DNA of 64,000 bases from Spirosoma validum (GTDB lineage: Bacteria > Bacteroidota > Bacteroidia > Cytophagales > Spirosomataceae), in the NCBI RefSeq assembly GCF_014699035.1, contig NZ_JACXAA010000007.1, positions 248,001 through 312,000 on the forward strand, written 5' to 3'. The number at the start of each line of letters is the position of its first letter. The first letter of the stretch is position 1. The position numbers and the translations under genes are program-made. Shown piece by piece: positions 9,070-17,845 of the stretch. The notes beneath the pieces are model-generated. The model ran no database searches, had not been told where the DNA came from, and saw only the letters and a list, made by a program, of their open reading frames with translations.

Positions 9070-12000
9070 TTAGCGGCTGGTTGTAGACATAGTTGTTTTC
9101 TCGACCCGCATGATTCCCTGCATGATGCTCCAGTGGCCGGGAAACGTGCAGATGAATGGATAATCACCGGGCTTGGTCGGTGCAGTAAACTCCAGCGTAA
9201 AGGCTTCGCCAGGGTTGACCAGTTTCGTAGCGGCCAGTACGTCTGGCGTTTGCGGGACGTAGTTCTTCTCCAGCCCTTTCGGATCGCGGGCGAGTGCGTC
9301 AGCGGCTTTACCTACTTTTTCGGTAGAGCCGGGTTTACAAATGACTAAGTTATGCTGCATGATGTCGGGGTTTTCGAGCGTTAATACAACCGGAAGTCCG
9401 GCTTTCACTGTAATTACTTTCGTGTCGTATTTCATCTGCTCCTCTACGACCTTAATCGTCAGTACCGTCGCTTTATCCGACGTAGCGACTCGTCCGGCCG
9501 GGCTCGGACTATCGGCTGCCGGTTTTCGGACTTCGAGCGTAGCATTCTGTACGTTACCGATAAAGTCGAAAGTAGTGGTATACGCACCCGTGTACGCGCC
9601 AATCGAATTGTCGCCGGTGAAATCCCGCTGTGACCGCACGACGTCGGTCAGTGGTTTCGTAAACAGCGACGGCGCTTTTCCCGTACCAACCTGTTTCCCA
9701 TCGACAAACAACAGGATCGTTCCGTTAGTAGCCAGGCGCCCTTCAAAGTCGAACCGTTCGGGTAACGCTTCGGCCGACGTAGCGGTGTATACCTTGCCAT
9801 TTTGTTTGACGGACATTGTCAGGTGATTGTCTTTAACGTACAGACCGTAGCCACCCTCCTGACCGCCCTGCCCCGCAATGAATCCTTCTATATCGCGAAA
9901 ACCTTTGGCTGCACTGCCTTTAATGATGATTTCTTTACCCGTTACGTCCGGTGGGAACGCAATGGTCGCCCGGCGTTGCAGCGCATAAATTTCTTTGTTA
10001 ATTCCAGCCATCAAGCGACTGCTCAGGCTATTTTCAGATGCATTGGCGGCTGGATTTTTAGCAGCTTCGGCTAGGAACCCGTCCCGATGCGTCGCTGCCG
10101 CAGCAAACAAGGCCCGGTTCATCCACTCGTCGGCTTCATTGTCGGCCTGCAGCGACGCCCGGTACAGGGCAGCGCCAACTGCCTCCGACGGTGGCATGGT
10201 AACCATCGCCAGCACTGCCGCCATTCGGACATTCATGCTCGGGTCGTTGAGCAACCCTACTTTTTGCAGTTGTTCCAGCGTTTGACCCGTTTTGGGTAAT
10301 GTCTCGATAGCCGCTTTTCGGACGCCAGCCGCCGGATGCGCCAGGGCTGCACTGACTACCCGCATCGCTTCGGTATTGGTCCCCGACAGCGCTCCCAACC
10401 CGTGCAGCGCCCAGATGGCGTGAACCGCCGGGCTATTCAGGCCAATTTCGTCCACATTCGTTTTGGCGATGATCCGATAGAGTTCGGGCAACAAAGCCTG
10501 ATTTTTTGATTCGACGATAAGCCGCTGGGCGGTCATGCGCCAGAACATGTTGTCGCTTTGCAGAGCCGCTACCAGGCTGGCCGGATCTGTTCGGGTAAGG
10601 GTAACTGGCTGATAAGGCTTCGCTTTTTTGTACACAACCCGATACACCCGACCAAAATTAATGTCACGGAGTGGACTGATAAAAGCGTTTCCCTGACCGC
10701 GCGGCTGATCTTTGAACGGCAACACCATGTTCGACGGAGCCTGCCGCTCGACAAATACGTTGTGCTGAATGATGAAGTTATACCAATCGGCCACCCACAG
10801 AGCACCGTCGGGTCCTACTTCGGCATGGACGGGTCCAACCCATTCGTCGGTGCTGGCCAGGAAATTCCAGCCGTCTTTTTCGGCAAAACCGGCGCCTTTC
10901 GGTTCAATGATGGCGTTGTGAACCAGCCGTACGGTGGGTTCGCAGACAAAAGCTACCCGGTTCCAGTACGATTTTGGAAAACTCCGGGCCGTATAAAAAT
11001 GGTGCCCAGCCGCTGATGTAAAGCCCCCCACTACGTCGACCTGCCGCAGATTCCGGGTCATGGTATGCGAATCATAATGCCCATCTATTTTCTGGACGGC
11101 CTGTACCGTAGAGCCGGGCAGATTGCGCTGCATGAACCGAGCAGGCATCGAATAGAAGGCGCTGTGGGTATTGTTAGCCGTAGAAATGAATACGTTATTG
11201 TCTTCCGTCAGGCCGAGTCCCCACGTATTGTTGCTGGTATTGGCCAGAAAATCGACCTCGGTTCCGTCGGGATTCAGGTTATAAACACCCGTCCGAAAAT
11301 CCATCGTTTTCCCGTCCTTCGTTGTGCCTTTGTAACCGGACCCGACAACGCCCCATATCTTATTGTTGAATCCATATTGCAGGTTGGACGGGCCAAAGTG
11401 CGTATCATTTTTCTCCCAGCCGGTCATGATGTTCTCGCGCACATCGGCCTTATCGTCACCGTTGGTATCTTTCAGAAAAACCAGATGCGGAGCCATTGCC
11501 ACCACGACCCCACCGTTAGCAAAAACCATGCTCGTCGGAATGTTCAGCTTATCGGCGAAGACGGTAAACTTATCAGCTTTGCCATCGCCGTTCGTGTCTT
11601 CGCAGATTTTAATCCGATCGTTGGCAGCTCCATCCGTTTCCAGGAACGTATTGGGGTAGTCGACGGATTCAACAATCCACAAGCGTCCCCGTTCATCCCA
11701 GGCCATTGCAATCGGGTTGGTGATATCAGGTTCAGCGGCAAACAGTTGCACGTCAAAATCGACAGGTACCTGCATCAGTTTTTTAGACTCTTCCGGCTTG
11801 AGCGCTTCCTGCATTTTCGGAACCAGATGCCGCTTTGTATAATCTGAAATGGCTATTCCCGACGATTCGTAAATATCGACGTTCGGAATCGTCAGTTTGG
11901 CAATCTGCTGTTGAACGGTAGAGCCAAGGGCCCATATGACGCCGTTGTTCACCAGTTTCTGAAAACCGGGATTCGTCCAGGTACTGTCGTTATGGCCATA

Positions 12001-12654
12001 AGCGGTGTAAAAAACCCGGCCTTTCCCCTGATTACGCACCCAGGTATACGGCTCCTGCCGATCGCCTTCCTTTCGGGTCATCAACACCGTCATGTCGGGA
12101 TTGAGATTCTGGTGCACATAGGTTTCATCCCAGGACGTCGTGAACTCCGACAGCCCCTGCATAACCGGGTGTTTTTTATCTACGATGGACGTAGTGAACG
12201 ACCCCGTACCGTGCGATTTGAACTGCCCGCCAATCGTTTTGATGTACCAGTCCGAGTTTTTGAAACAGCCCGATGCTGAATGAAGCGGAATCAATCCTTT
12301 TCCGCCCTCCACAAACTCTTTCATAGCCTGCTCCTGCGCGGGCGAGAGGTTATCATGATTGGCATAAATGATCAGGCCATCGTAATGACTTAGATTCTCG
12401 GCATTCAGATCGTTGAGATCAACCGTGTAGGTAAGATTAATTCCCTGTTTGAACAGCGAAATAGCCAGCCAGGGGGCATATTTACCTGAGTCGTGATGCT
12501 TACTGGTATTCCCCAGAAACAACACTTCTCCCCGACGGTCAGCCAGTTGACCTGATGCCGACTTGCCGGAATCGCTCTGATTCGTCTGTGTGTTGCGGGT
12601 GCAGGCCTGATAAAAAAGGCAAAGCAGTAGCAATGAAAGCGTAAAACGCATCAT
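9070..12654 (-). CDS. Multidomain lipoprotein: ThuA + PVC-type dehydrogenase domain + HEAT + LamG + cupredoxin
   Basis: A 1194-residue protein with a lipoprotein signal (LLCLFYQAC, Cys18). Residues about 42-245 are a ThuA domain (LHSASGCF, GGQFKSHGTGS, FYTAYGHND). About 290-650 is a membrane-bound-dehydrogenase-type beta-propeller (AMAWDERGRLWIVES, EDTNGDGKADKFTVF, GPDGALWVADWYN). About 670-850 are HEAT-like helices. About 895-1035 is a LamG-like sandwich. About 1055-1190 is an azurin/plastocyanin-like domain with copper ligands visible as His in MQHNLV, Cys and His in FICTFPGHW, and Met in IMQG. There is no CxxCH haem motif, unlike many planctomycete relatives. It is probably a periplasmic or outer-membrane oxidoreductase acting on a sugar, passing electrons to its own copper domain; that role is inferred. 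Confidence 0.88.
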   Translation of the reverse strand: MMRFTLSLLLLCLFYQACTRNTQTNQSDSGKSASGQLADRRGEVLFLGNTSKHHDSGKYAPWLAISLFKQGINLTYTVDLNDLNAENLSHYDGLIIYANHDNLSPAQEQAMKEFVEGGKGLIPLHSASGCFKNSDWYIKTIGGQFKSHGTGSFTTSIVDKKHPVMQGLSEFTTSWDETYVHQNLNPDMTVLMTRKEGDRQEPYTWVRNQGKGRVFYTAYGHNDSTWTNPGFQKLVNNGVIWALGSTVQQQIAKLTIPNVDIYESSGIAISDYTKRHLVPKMQEALKPEESKKLMQVPVDFDVQLFAAEPDITNPIAMAWDERGRLWIVESVDYPNTFLETDGAANDRIKICEDTNGDGKADKFTVFADKLNIPTSMVFANGGVVVAMAPHLVFLKDTNGDDKADVRENIMTGWEKNDTHFGPSNLQYGFNNKIWGVVGSGYKGTTKDGKTMDFRTGVYNLNPDGTEVDFLANTSNNTWGLGLTEDNNVFISTANNTHSAFYSMPARFMQRNLPGSTVQAVQKIDGHYDSHTMTRNLRQVDVVGGFTSAAGHHFYTARSFPKSYWNRVAFVCEPTVRLVHNAIIEPKGAGFAEKDGWNFLASTDEWVGPVHAEVGPDGALWVADWYNFIIQHNVFVERQAPSNMVLPFKDQPRGQGNAFISPLRDINFGRVYRVVYKKAKPYQPVTLTRTDPASLVAALQSDNMFWRMTAQRLIVESKNQALLPELYRIIAKTNVDEIGLNSPAVHAIWALHGLGALSGTNTEAMRVVSAALAHPAAGVRKAAIETLPKTGQTLEQLQKVGLLNDPSMNVRMAAVLAMVTMPPSEAVGAALYRASLQADNEADEWMNRALFAAAATHRDGFLAEAAKNPAANASENSLSSRLMAGINKEIYALQRRATIAFPPDVTGKEIIIKGSAAKGFRDIEGFIAGQGGQEGGYGLYVKDNHLTMSVKQNGKVYTATSAEALPERFDFEGRLATNGTILLFVDGKQVGTGKAPSLFTKPLTDVVRSQRDFTGDNSIGAYTGAYTTTFDFIGNVQNATLEVRKPAADSPSPAGRVATSDKATVLTIKVVEEQMKYDTKVITVKAGLPVVLTLENPDIMQHNLVICKPGSTEKVGKAADALARDPKGLEKNYVPQTPDVLAATKLVNPGEAFTLEFTAPTKPGDYPFICTFPGHWSIMQGIMRVEKTTMSTTSR

Positions 12655-12718
12655 AAAAGGTTGGGTTTAACTAAATTGAGTCTGAGAGTTAGGCGTTCAT
12701 GTTTATCGTGTATTAACC

Positions 12719-12788
12719 TACCCCTAAATCCCCTGAAGGGGACTTAGCTCTCTCTTAGACAAAGTCCCCTTCAGGGGATTTAGGGGTA
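12719..12788. repeat. Perfect 27-bp inverted repeat (CCCCTAAATC family, copy 1)
   Basis: Arms 12719-12745 and 12762-12788 are perfect reverse complements around a 16-base loop. The same core (CCCCTAAAT-CC--GA-GGGGACTT) occurs in the 43335-43406 element. It lies between two co-directional minus-strand genes and could terminate or stabilise mRNA; there is no clear U-tract. Confidence 0.92.
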
Positions 12789-12806
12789 AGGCCCGTTTGA
12801 TACGTA

Positions 12807-14888
12807 TCAAGGTTTCAACCAGACTTGCTGAGTAAAGGCACCGTTAACAGCGGCATCCCAGACCTCAACCCGCACCCAGGTTCTGTTTTTAAGATTGGTT
12901 GCAAACTGGTATTTATTTTTGCCGAACGGCAACGTATTGGTCAGGTCAATTTTCTCGCGAAACACCTGCTTGCCATCCCCGGAAATAATTTCAGCAAATG
13001 TGAGCGGGAACGTCCAGTTCACGTCCAGCGCAACGGTCGCTTTGCCATCGGCGGGTAGCGTTAGGGTTTCGCCCGCTCCTTTGCCGTTGACCGTGAACGA
13101 CGGAAACATAATTTCACCCGTTGTGACGAACAGCTTGCCCTGCTGCATGACGTCTAGAATCGGTTGCCAGCCCTGATTGTAATCCGGCAATTTGTCCAGT
13201 TGGAGGTAGTTGACGTTCAGGTGGGCGTAGGTTTCGTTTTCGGGCTCCATCGTAAAAATATCGGATTCGGCAATGACGTGTTTTTTATAGCCCCAGTTGG
13301 CCATATCGTCCATCAAATCCAGTACGCGCCGACTCAGCCGAGGTTCTGACATATCCGCGGGAATGTTTTTCCAGGCTGCGCCGAAGAAATGGTCGGACTT
13401 ATAAAAATCTTCGTCTTTGTATTTATCGGGATAGCCGGTCGACCCTTTCGTGCGGGCGTGAGCCGTCCAGGCCAGGCCATTTTCGGCTTCCAGGAGACGT
13501 AGCATATCGTTTTTATCGGCAATCCGGTAAACTTTCCCGTATTTCGGATCATCCATTACGAACGGCATTTCGGGTTTGCGGGACATAATCCAGTAGACCG
13601 GCTTTGGAAAAAATTCCAGCCAGTGACCGCCGAAAAAATTATTCGGTTCTTCGCCGGGCAGCAACAGAAAATTCTTGTTAGAGAGTCGTTTACATTGCTC
13701 AAATAAAGCTTTCAGTTCGACCAGACGCAGACTATCGGGACCTTTTGGATGGCCGGGACCGTGAAATTCGGCCAGGTGCACAATGTCAACGCCGTGATCT
13801 TTGAAAACCTTCACGAAGTTGGGCACCTCAGGAATGGGCTTTCCAGCCAGCACTACTTTCATCGTGAATTCATTGTGAAAGTGGCTCGACATGGTTTTAT
13901 AACCAGGCACCTCCGGGTATTTGTCGTTATGGGTGAATTTCTTTACCTCATCCAAGGCTTTGGTAGGCGTATCGGTGCTGATCAGGCAGAAGAAATTAAG
14001 CCGTTGCTGCGTTTTCGGCGGTGCATTGACCCAGGGAACCCAGCGCCTGTCACCCATCAAATCCTGTCGAATACCAATCCCAAAATCAGGCACTAAGCTT
14101 CGGTAATTGGTACCATACCAGGTAAAGTCTAAGTTATAAGCTTCGTCGAGCGGATAAAAATATTGGTGAGGAGCCGGAAAAACCGCCAGGCTACCCGCTT
14201 CGTTAGCACCGATAATGGTCCGGTACTTCACGGCCTGAGCTTTGTTGGTTTGTTTCAAGTCAGCCGGAATGCTCTGCATCTTATTGTCCGTATCCGACCA
14301 GGCCAGTGTATTCCAGACCGGCACTTTCGTCAATAAACCTGCATCGTACAGAATGGCGGTCGAATCTACTTCGGTCGCCATCACAGCTGCTACGTTAAAC
14401 AGCGGACTACCAGTATATACCGTGATTTCTATGGCACCATTGAACGTAGCGGCTTTTACCTCCGAAACCCTCACGATGGTTCGGGTACCGACGGTTGTAA
14501 CGCTTGCCGAGCGTTTATTCAGTTCAACAGCATACGCTTTGTGAGGCAGCTTATTGGTCTTGTCGAAGAAGATATTCCAGCCATTCTGTGAGATCAAATC
14601 CCGTTTACCAACCGTGAGCACAAAGGCTGGGTCCAGCGCTTTCGCAATCTCTTTAGACTTCCCTTGCTGGGATAGTTGAATACTATTGAAAAGAGGTTTT
14701 CCCTGTTCGAGGTTAATGACCAGCTTTCCCGTTTCCTTTCCATTCGCGGGCCAGCTTACAACTAGATTGTTTCCCTGTTTGGTTACGTTCGTGCCGTTTT
14801 TTTTCTGGTAACCAGACAGATTCACCGGCGTTTGTGCACCAGCAAATGAGCCGACAAGCGCGAACAGAATCAAGAGGCTTTGTTTCAT
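12807..14888 (-). CDS. Secreted PHP-like (CehA/McbA-type) metallohydrolase
   Basis: A 693-residue exported protein with a signal peptide of about 18 residues (cleavage after FAGAQ). The first half is beta-rich with no family I recognise. From about residue 345 the pattern SSHFHNEF, HLAEFHGPGH, LLPGEEPNNFFGGHWLEF, AWTAHARTK, VIAESDIF follows the order of metal ligands in PHP phosphoesterase-type domains: HxH, a later His, PGxE, GGHxL, and a late His. CehA/McbA-like members hydrolyse phosphate or ester bonds. A C-terminal beta domain (about 590-693) resembles a cell-surface sandwich. It lies downstream of SusC/SusD/DUF3823 in the same direction, so it is probably a periplasmic enzyme of that locus. 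Family call is moderate and substrate unknown. Confidence 0.65.
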   Translation of the reverse strand: MKQSLLILFALVGSFAGAQTPVNLSGYQKKNGTNVTKQGNNLVVSWPANGKETGKLVINLEQGKPLFNSIQLSQQGKSKEIAKALDPAFVLTVGKRDLISQNGWNIFFDKTNKLPHKAYAVELNKRSASVTTVGTRTIVRVSEVKAATFNGAIEITVYTGSPLFNVAAVMATEVDSTAILYDAGLLTKVPVWNTLAWSDTDNKMQSIPADLKQTNKAQAVKYRTIIGANEAGSLAVFPAPHQYFYPLDEAYNLDFTWYGTNYRSLVPDFGIGIRQDLMGDRRWVPWVNAPPKTQQRLNFFCLISTDTPTKALDEVKKFTHNDKYPEVPGYKTMSSHFHNEFTMKVVLAGKPIPEVPNFVKVFKDHGVDIVHLAEFHGPGHPKGPDSLRLVELKALFEQCKRLSNKNFLLLPGEEPNNFFGGHWLEFFPKPVYWIMSRKPEMPFVMDDPKYGKVYRIADKNDMLRLLEAENGLAWTAHARTKGSTGYPDKYKDEDFYKSDHFFGAAWKNIPADMSEPRLSRRVLDLMDDMANWGYKKHVIAESDIFTMEPENETYAHLNVNYLQLDKLPDYNQGWQPILDVMQQGKLFVTTGEIMFPSFTVNGKGAGETLTLPADGKATVALDVNWTFPLTFAEIISGDGKQVFREKIDLTNTLPFGKNKYQFATNLKNRTWVRVEVWDAAVNGAFTQQVWLKP

Positions 14889-15211
14889 AAAAAGTGGGTT
14901 CGTAAGACATCTCGCAGAATCTAAAAATGGCTTGGTGTGACCCCGATGGGGTCATACTATTACTGCTCCAATTTAATTTTTATTACCGGTACCACGGGTT
15001 TTAACCCGTTCGGGAATTGTCCAAAAAACGGGTTAAAACCCGTGGTACCTTTTTCTAAAACCATTAAATGGGTCAAGTACTATACTGAGTTCATTCTGCT
15101 TCCTTGCTTAAGTAATTATAATCGGTTCGCTACTGTCGGGTAAGTACAATAAATAATAGGCCACTCAATGAGTTAACTGGTCTCCGAGCAGCCCCTATCC
15201 CGATTACCAAC
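14889..15211. other. Intergenic region with a short hairpin and a long hairpin
   Basis: A 323-base gap between co-directional genes. It holds a short palindrome at about 14938-14954 (TGACCCC-GAT-GGGGTCA) and the 23-bp inverted repeat annotated separately. No gene is evident. Confidence 0.6.
14988..15049. repeat. Perfect 23-bp inverted repeat
   Basis: Arms 14988-15010 and 15027-15049 (starting GGTACCACGGGTTTTAACCC) are perfect reverse complements with a 16-base loop. A T-rich run follows on the plus strand. It lies just downstream of the SusC/SusD/DUF3823 genes on the minus strand and may separate their transcript from the PHP gene. Confidence 0.9.
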
Positions 15212-15949
15212 CTATTGTAATGTTATCTTCTGAACGGGTGTGTAAATCATGTCTTCAACACCCGTAATCTTCAATCCGATACGTACGAAAACGTAGTTCT
15301 GCGATGGTATCAACGTACCGATGTCATCTGTTGTCAGGCTGACACTAGCTACATCTTTAATAGCCGTTCCGGCCAGATCCGCTTTATTGATACTATTTCC
15401 GGCATCAACGAACTGCGATTTATTGACGTAGAGCGATACCCGTTCTACCGTTTTTGCATTCGTTGCGTCAGTAATGATCTGTTCGAGTTTTACACTCCCC
15501 GATACCTTTCGACCGCTAACCGTAAACTGCGGATTCCGTACCATATAATACGGCGTAACCTCAATGTCCATTGTTTTGCTGCCCTGCATGGAAATGGCCA
15601 AACTGTCGGGTGTATTTTTTTCGGTACGCTTCCACAGGAACGGTCCCTGGCCGTTCGGCACGATCAACTTATACTCGCCATCAAACAGCAAGGCCGAGAA
15701 GGAGCCATCCTGCTTGATCGGTATCCGAATCGAGCTTCTGTTGTTATAAGCCTGTTGCCAGAGCTCCAGAAAGACGGGGAAATCGGAGTTATTGCCCACG
15801 GCTACATTCGCGCTTTGCATAAGCAGGGGTTCACCCTTGTAAACAATACGTCCTTCGAATGCGGATTTAGGCGGTTCAAAGTTGTCTAATTCGCACCCGG
15901 TTAGCCCAATCATGATGAGCAGTAGGGCTGGTATGAATGTATATCGCAT
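15212..15949 (-). CDS. DUF3823 lipoprotein (SusCD-associated)
   Basis: A 245-residue lipoprotein with signal and lipobox LIGLTGC-like (MIGLTGCEL, Cys at about 19). The mature part is a DUF3823-type two-domain beta protein: FEGRIVYKGEPL near the N terminus, IPIKQDGSFSALLFDGEY with the typical alternating strands, and a second immunoglobulin-like half ending VRIGLKITGVEDM. DUF3823 genes almost always follow SusC and SusD and probably encode surface glycan-binding accessory proteins. It starts 15 bases after the SusD stop, so it is the third gene of the operon. The ligand is unknown. Confidence 0.88.
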   Translation of the reverse strand: MRYTFIPALLLIMIGLTGCELDNFEPPKSAFEGRIVYKGEPLLMQSANVAVGNNSDFPVFLELWQQAYNNRSSIRIPIKQDGSFSALLFDGEYKLIVPNGQGPFLWKRTEKNTPDSLAISMQGSKTMDIEVTPYYMVRNPQFTVSGRKVSGSVKLEQIITDATNAKTVERVSLYVNKSQFVDAGNSINKADLAGTAIKDVASVSLTTDDIGTLIPSQNYVFVRIGLKITGVEDMIYTPVQKITLQ

Positions 15950-15964
15950 GATCGTAGCAGCTAA

Positions 15965-17833
15965 TTATTGATTCGGATTGCGGACAATCGTAGGGTTGTT
16001 ATTAATGATGGCGTCGCTGATGCGGGAATAGTAATTGCCCAGCCGGAAAATGTGACTTTGGGTTACCCGGCTCGACAGAACTTTCCGAAATACCCACTTA
16101 TTATGGTTGGCACCACCGGGATTATAGACTTTATACGGCCAAAGGCTATAGACACGTGTGCTCGGTTCGTTGGCTTTGCCCGGTTGCGTGGTCAGATCGG
16201 AGTTACTGCCATCCCAGACAACATGAGCAATTCTCCACCGCTTCATATCCCAAAGGAGATGATTTTCGTAAGCCAGCTCCACTTTGCGCTCGTGCACGAT
16301 CCGGTCGAATGTGACTTCGGCTGACGTAAGTGCTTTTGTCAATCCCGCCCGATCGCGCACCTGCTTCAGATACCCGGCAGCCAGTGCACTCTGCCCCAGT
16401 TCAAAGGCCGCTTCGGCGGCATTGAGCAGCACTTCGGCATACCGGTAGCGCACATTCCAGACTTCACTCATCGTACCAATCTGCCCTGAACCCGCTACCG
16501 GGTCGTTGTATTTCCGCATGTAAAATCCGCCCTGCGCCGATCCGTCGTAGCCTTCAATGGGTCCCGACAACCCTACTACCTGCACCGAAGCACCGTTGAC
16601 CGTTTTGAGTTGGCCCAATTGATCACCTGACAGAATGCTGCCATTGCCCAGAACCAGCCCGGCAAAGATGTCGATGGACCGGCTTTTAAAAAGATTTCCC
16701 GGCACCAGCACGGTCCCCTGTAAACGCGGGTCGCGGTCGGCGAAGAGGTCCTCAGGCTTATCGTAATAGATGTAATCCGTTGCCGCCCCTTTATTAATCG
16801 CTAAAGGCGCGAACGTATTATCCAGTTTTTCAAACGACTGCACCAGGTTCAGCGAAGGGTTTAGGCGTCCCCCGCGTTCGCCTTCTTCCGTAATGGCCCG
16901 GGGCTGGTTATCCAGCGCAAACGAGTGCGTTTTACCACTTTGCAGCTTGTAATCTTCCACGAAGATCACTTCCGGATTATTGGCTTTGTCGAGGAAGATA
17001 TTCGCGAAATTAGTCGATAGATCCGGGTTCTTCTGATACAGCGAGTACTGCCCAGAATTGATCAACTCCTGAGCCGCATCCAGGGCTGTCTGGAAATAGG
17101 CGGCTGCTTTGGCTACTGGAATGCCTACCTCGCCGTTGGACAACGTAACCGTTGGGGTGTTGACGCCGTACTTGGCGATCGAACCGGCGTACAGCGCAGC
17201 CCGGGCTTTCGAGGCCAACGCCAGCCCATACGTAGCGCGGGATTTCTCGCCGGGCGTTTTGGGCAGAATGGATTTGATGGCCTCAAACTCACTAATGACG
17301 TAATCGTAAATCTCCGACTCTTTGGCGCGGGGTTTGCGAAGGGAAGCCGTATTACCACTGTAATCATACGTGAGCGATTCGGTGATGAGGGGTACCCCAC
17401 CCATGCGCTTGACCAACTCAAAATACGCATTGGCTCGCAGAAAACGGCCTTCGGCTGCAAACCGGGCCTTGTCGGCCGCCGTTAATTTAGTGGCCGCATT
17501 GACCCGCTCGATGAACAGATTGATTTCGCGGATATAGCCGTAATCCCAGTAGCTCCAGTCGTCGTAGCTATACTCCCGGTTCTGATGCCGCCCGTAGTCG
17601 CCCGATGCAAACGCTTCGTCGAAGCTGGCCAGAATCCCAAAGTTGGCGGGTTCGACCAGGTCAGGGATTCGGTTGTACAGGTCCGTTGCCGCCGATAACA
17701 CCAGCCGGGGGTCGCTATAGACCTCATCGACCAGCAGAATACTTGTGGACTTGATATTTAGAAATTCGGAGTCGTCCTTACAGCCGGTCGTCAGCGAAAA
17801 CAGGGTGACGAGCGATAGAATATATTTTTTCAT
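15965..17833 (-). CDS. RagB/SusD family nutrient-uptake outer-membrane lipoprotein
   Basis: A 622-residue lipoprotein (signal ending LFSLTTGC, then KDDSEFLNIK). N-terminal SusD-like TPR helices include FAAEGRFLRANAYFELVKRMGGVPLI, a highly typical SusD stretch (residues about 125-160). The C-terminal RagB/SusD domain contains the usual RYAEVLLNAAEAAFELG helix and VHERKVELAYENHLLWDMKRW. It forms the lid over the SusC channel and captures the ligand at the cell surface. It is 12 bases downstream of SusC. Length is at the high end of the family's usual range (about 500-620). Confidence 0.95.
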   Translation of the reverse strand: MKKYILSLVTLFSLTTGCKDDSEFLNIKSTSILLVDEVYSDPRLVLSAATDLYNRIPDLVEPANFGILASFDEAFASGDYGRHQNREYSYDDWSYWDYGYIREINLFIERVNAATKLTAADKARFAAEGRFLRANAYFELVKRMGGVPLITESLTYDYSGNTASLRKPRAKESEIYDYVISEFEAIKSILPKTPGEKSRATYGLALASKARAALYAGSIAKYGVNTPTVTLSNGEVGIPVAKAAAYFQTALDAAQELINSGQYSLYQKNPDLSTNFANIFLDKANNPEVIFVEDYKLQSGKTHSFALDNQPRAITEEGERGGRLNPSLNLVQSFEKLDNTFAPLAINKGAATDYIYYDKPEDLFADRDPRLQGTVLVPGNLFKSRSIDIFAGLVLGNGSILSGDQLGQLKTVNGASVQVVGLSGPIEGYDGSAQGGFYMRKYNDPVAGSGQIGTMSEVWNVRYRYAEVLLNAAEAAFELGQSALAAGYLKQVRDRAGLTKALTSAEVTFDRIVHERKVELAYENHLLWDMKRWRIAHVVWDGSNSDLTTQPGKANEPSTRVYSLWPYKVYNPGGANHNKWVFRKVLSSRVTQSHIFRLGNYYSRISDAIINNNPTIVRNPNQ

Positions 17834-17845
17834 AGTTGCGTCGGT

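Noticed and set aside
9341..12279. Several long plus-strand frames inside the 1194-residue gene
   Set aside because: All are antisense shadows of a frame with five recognisable domains.
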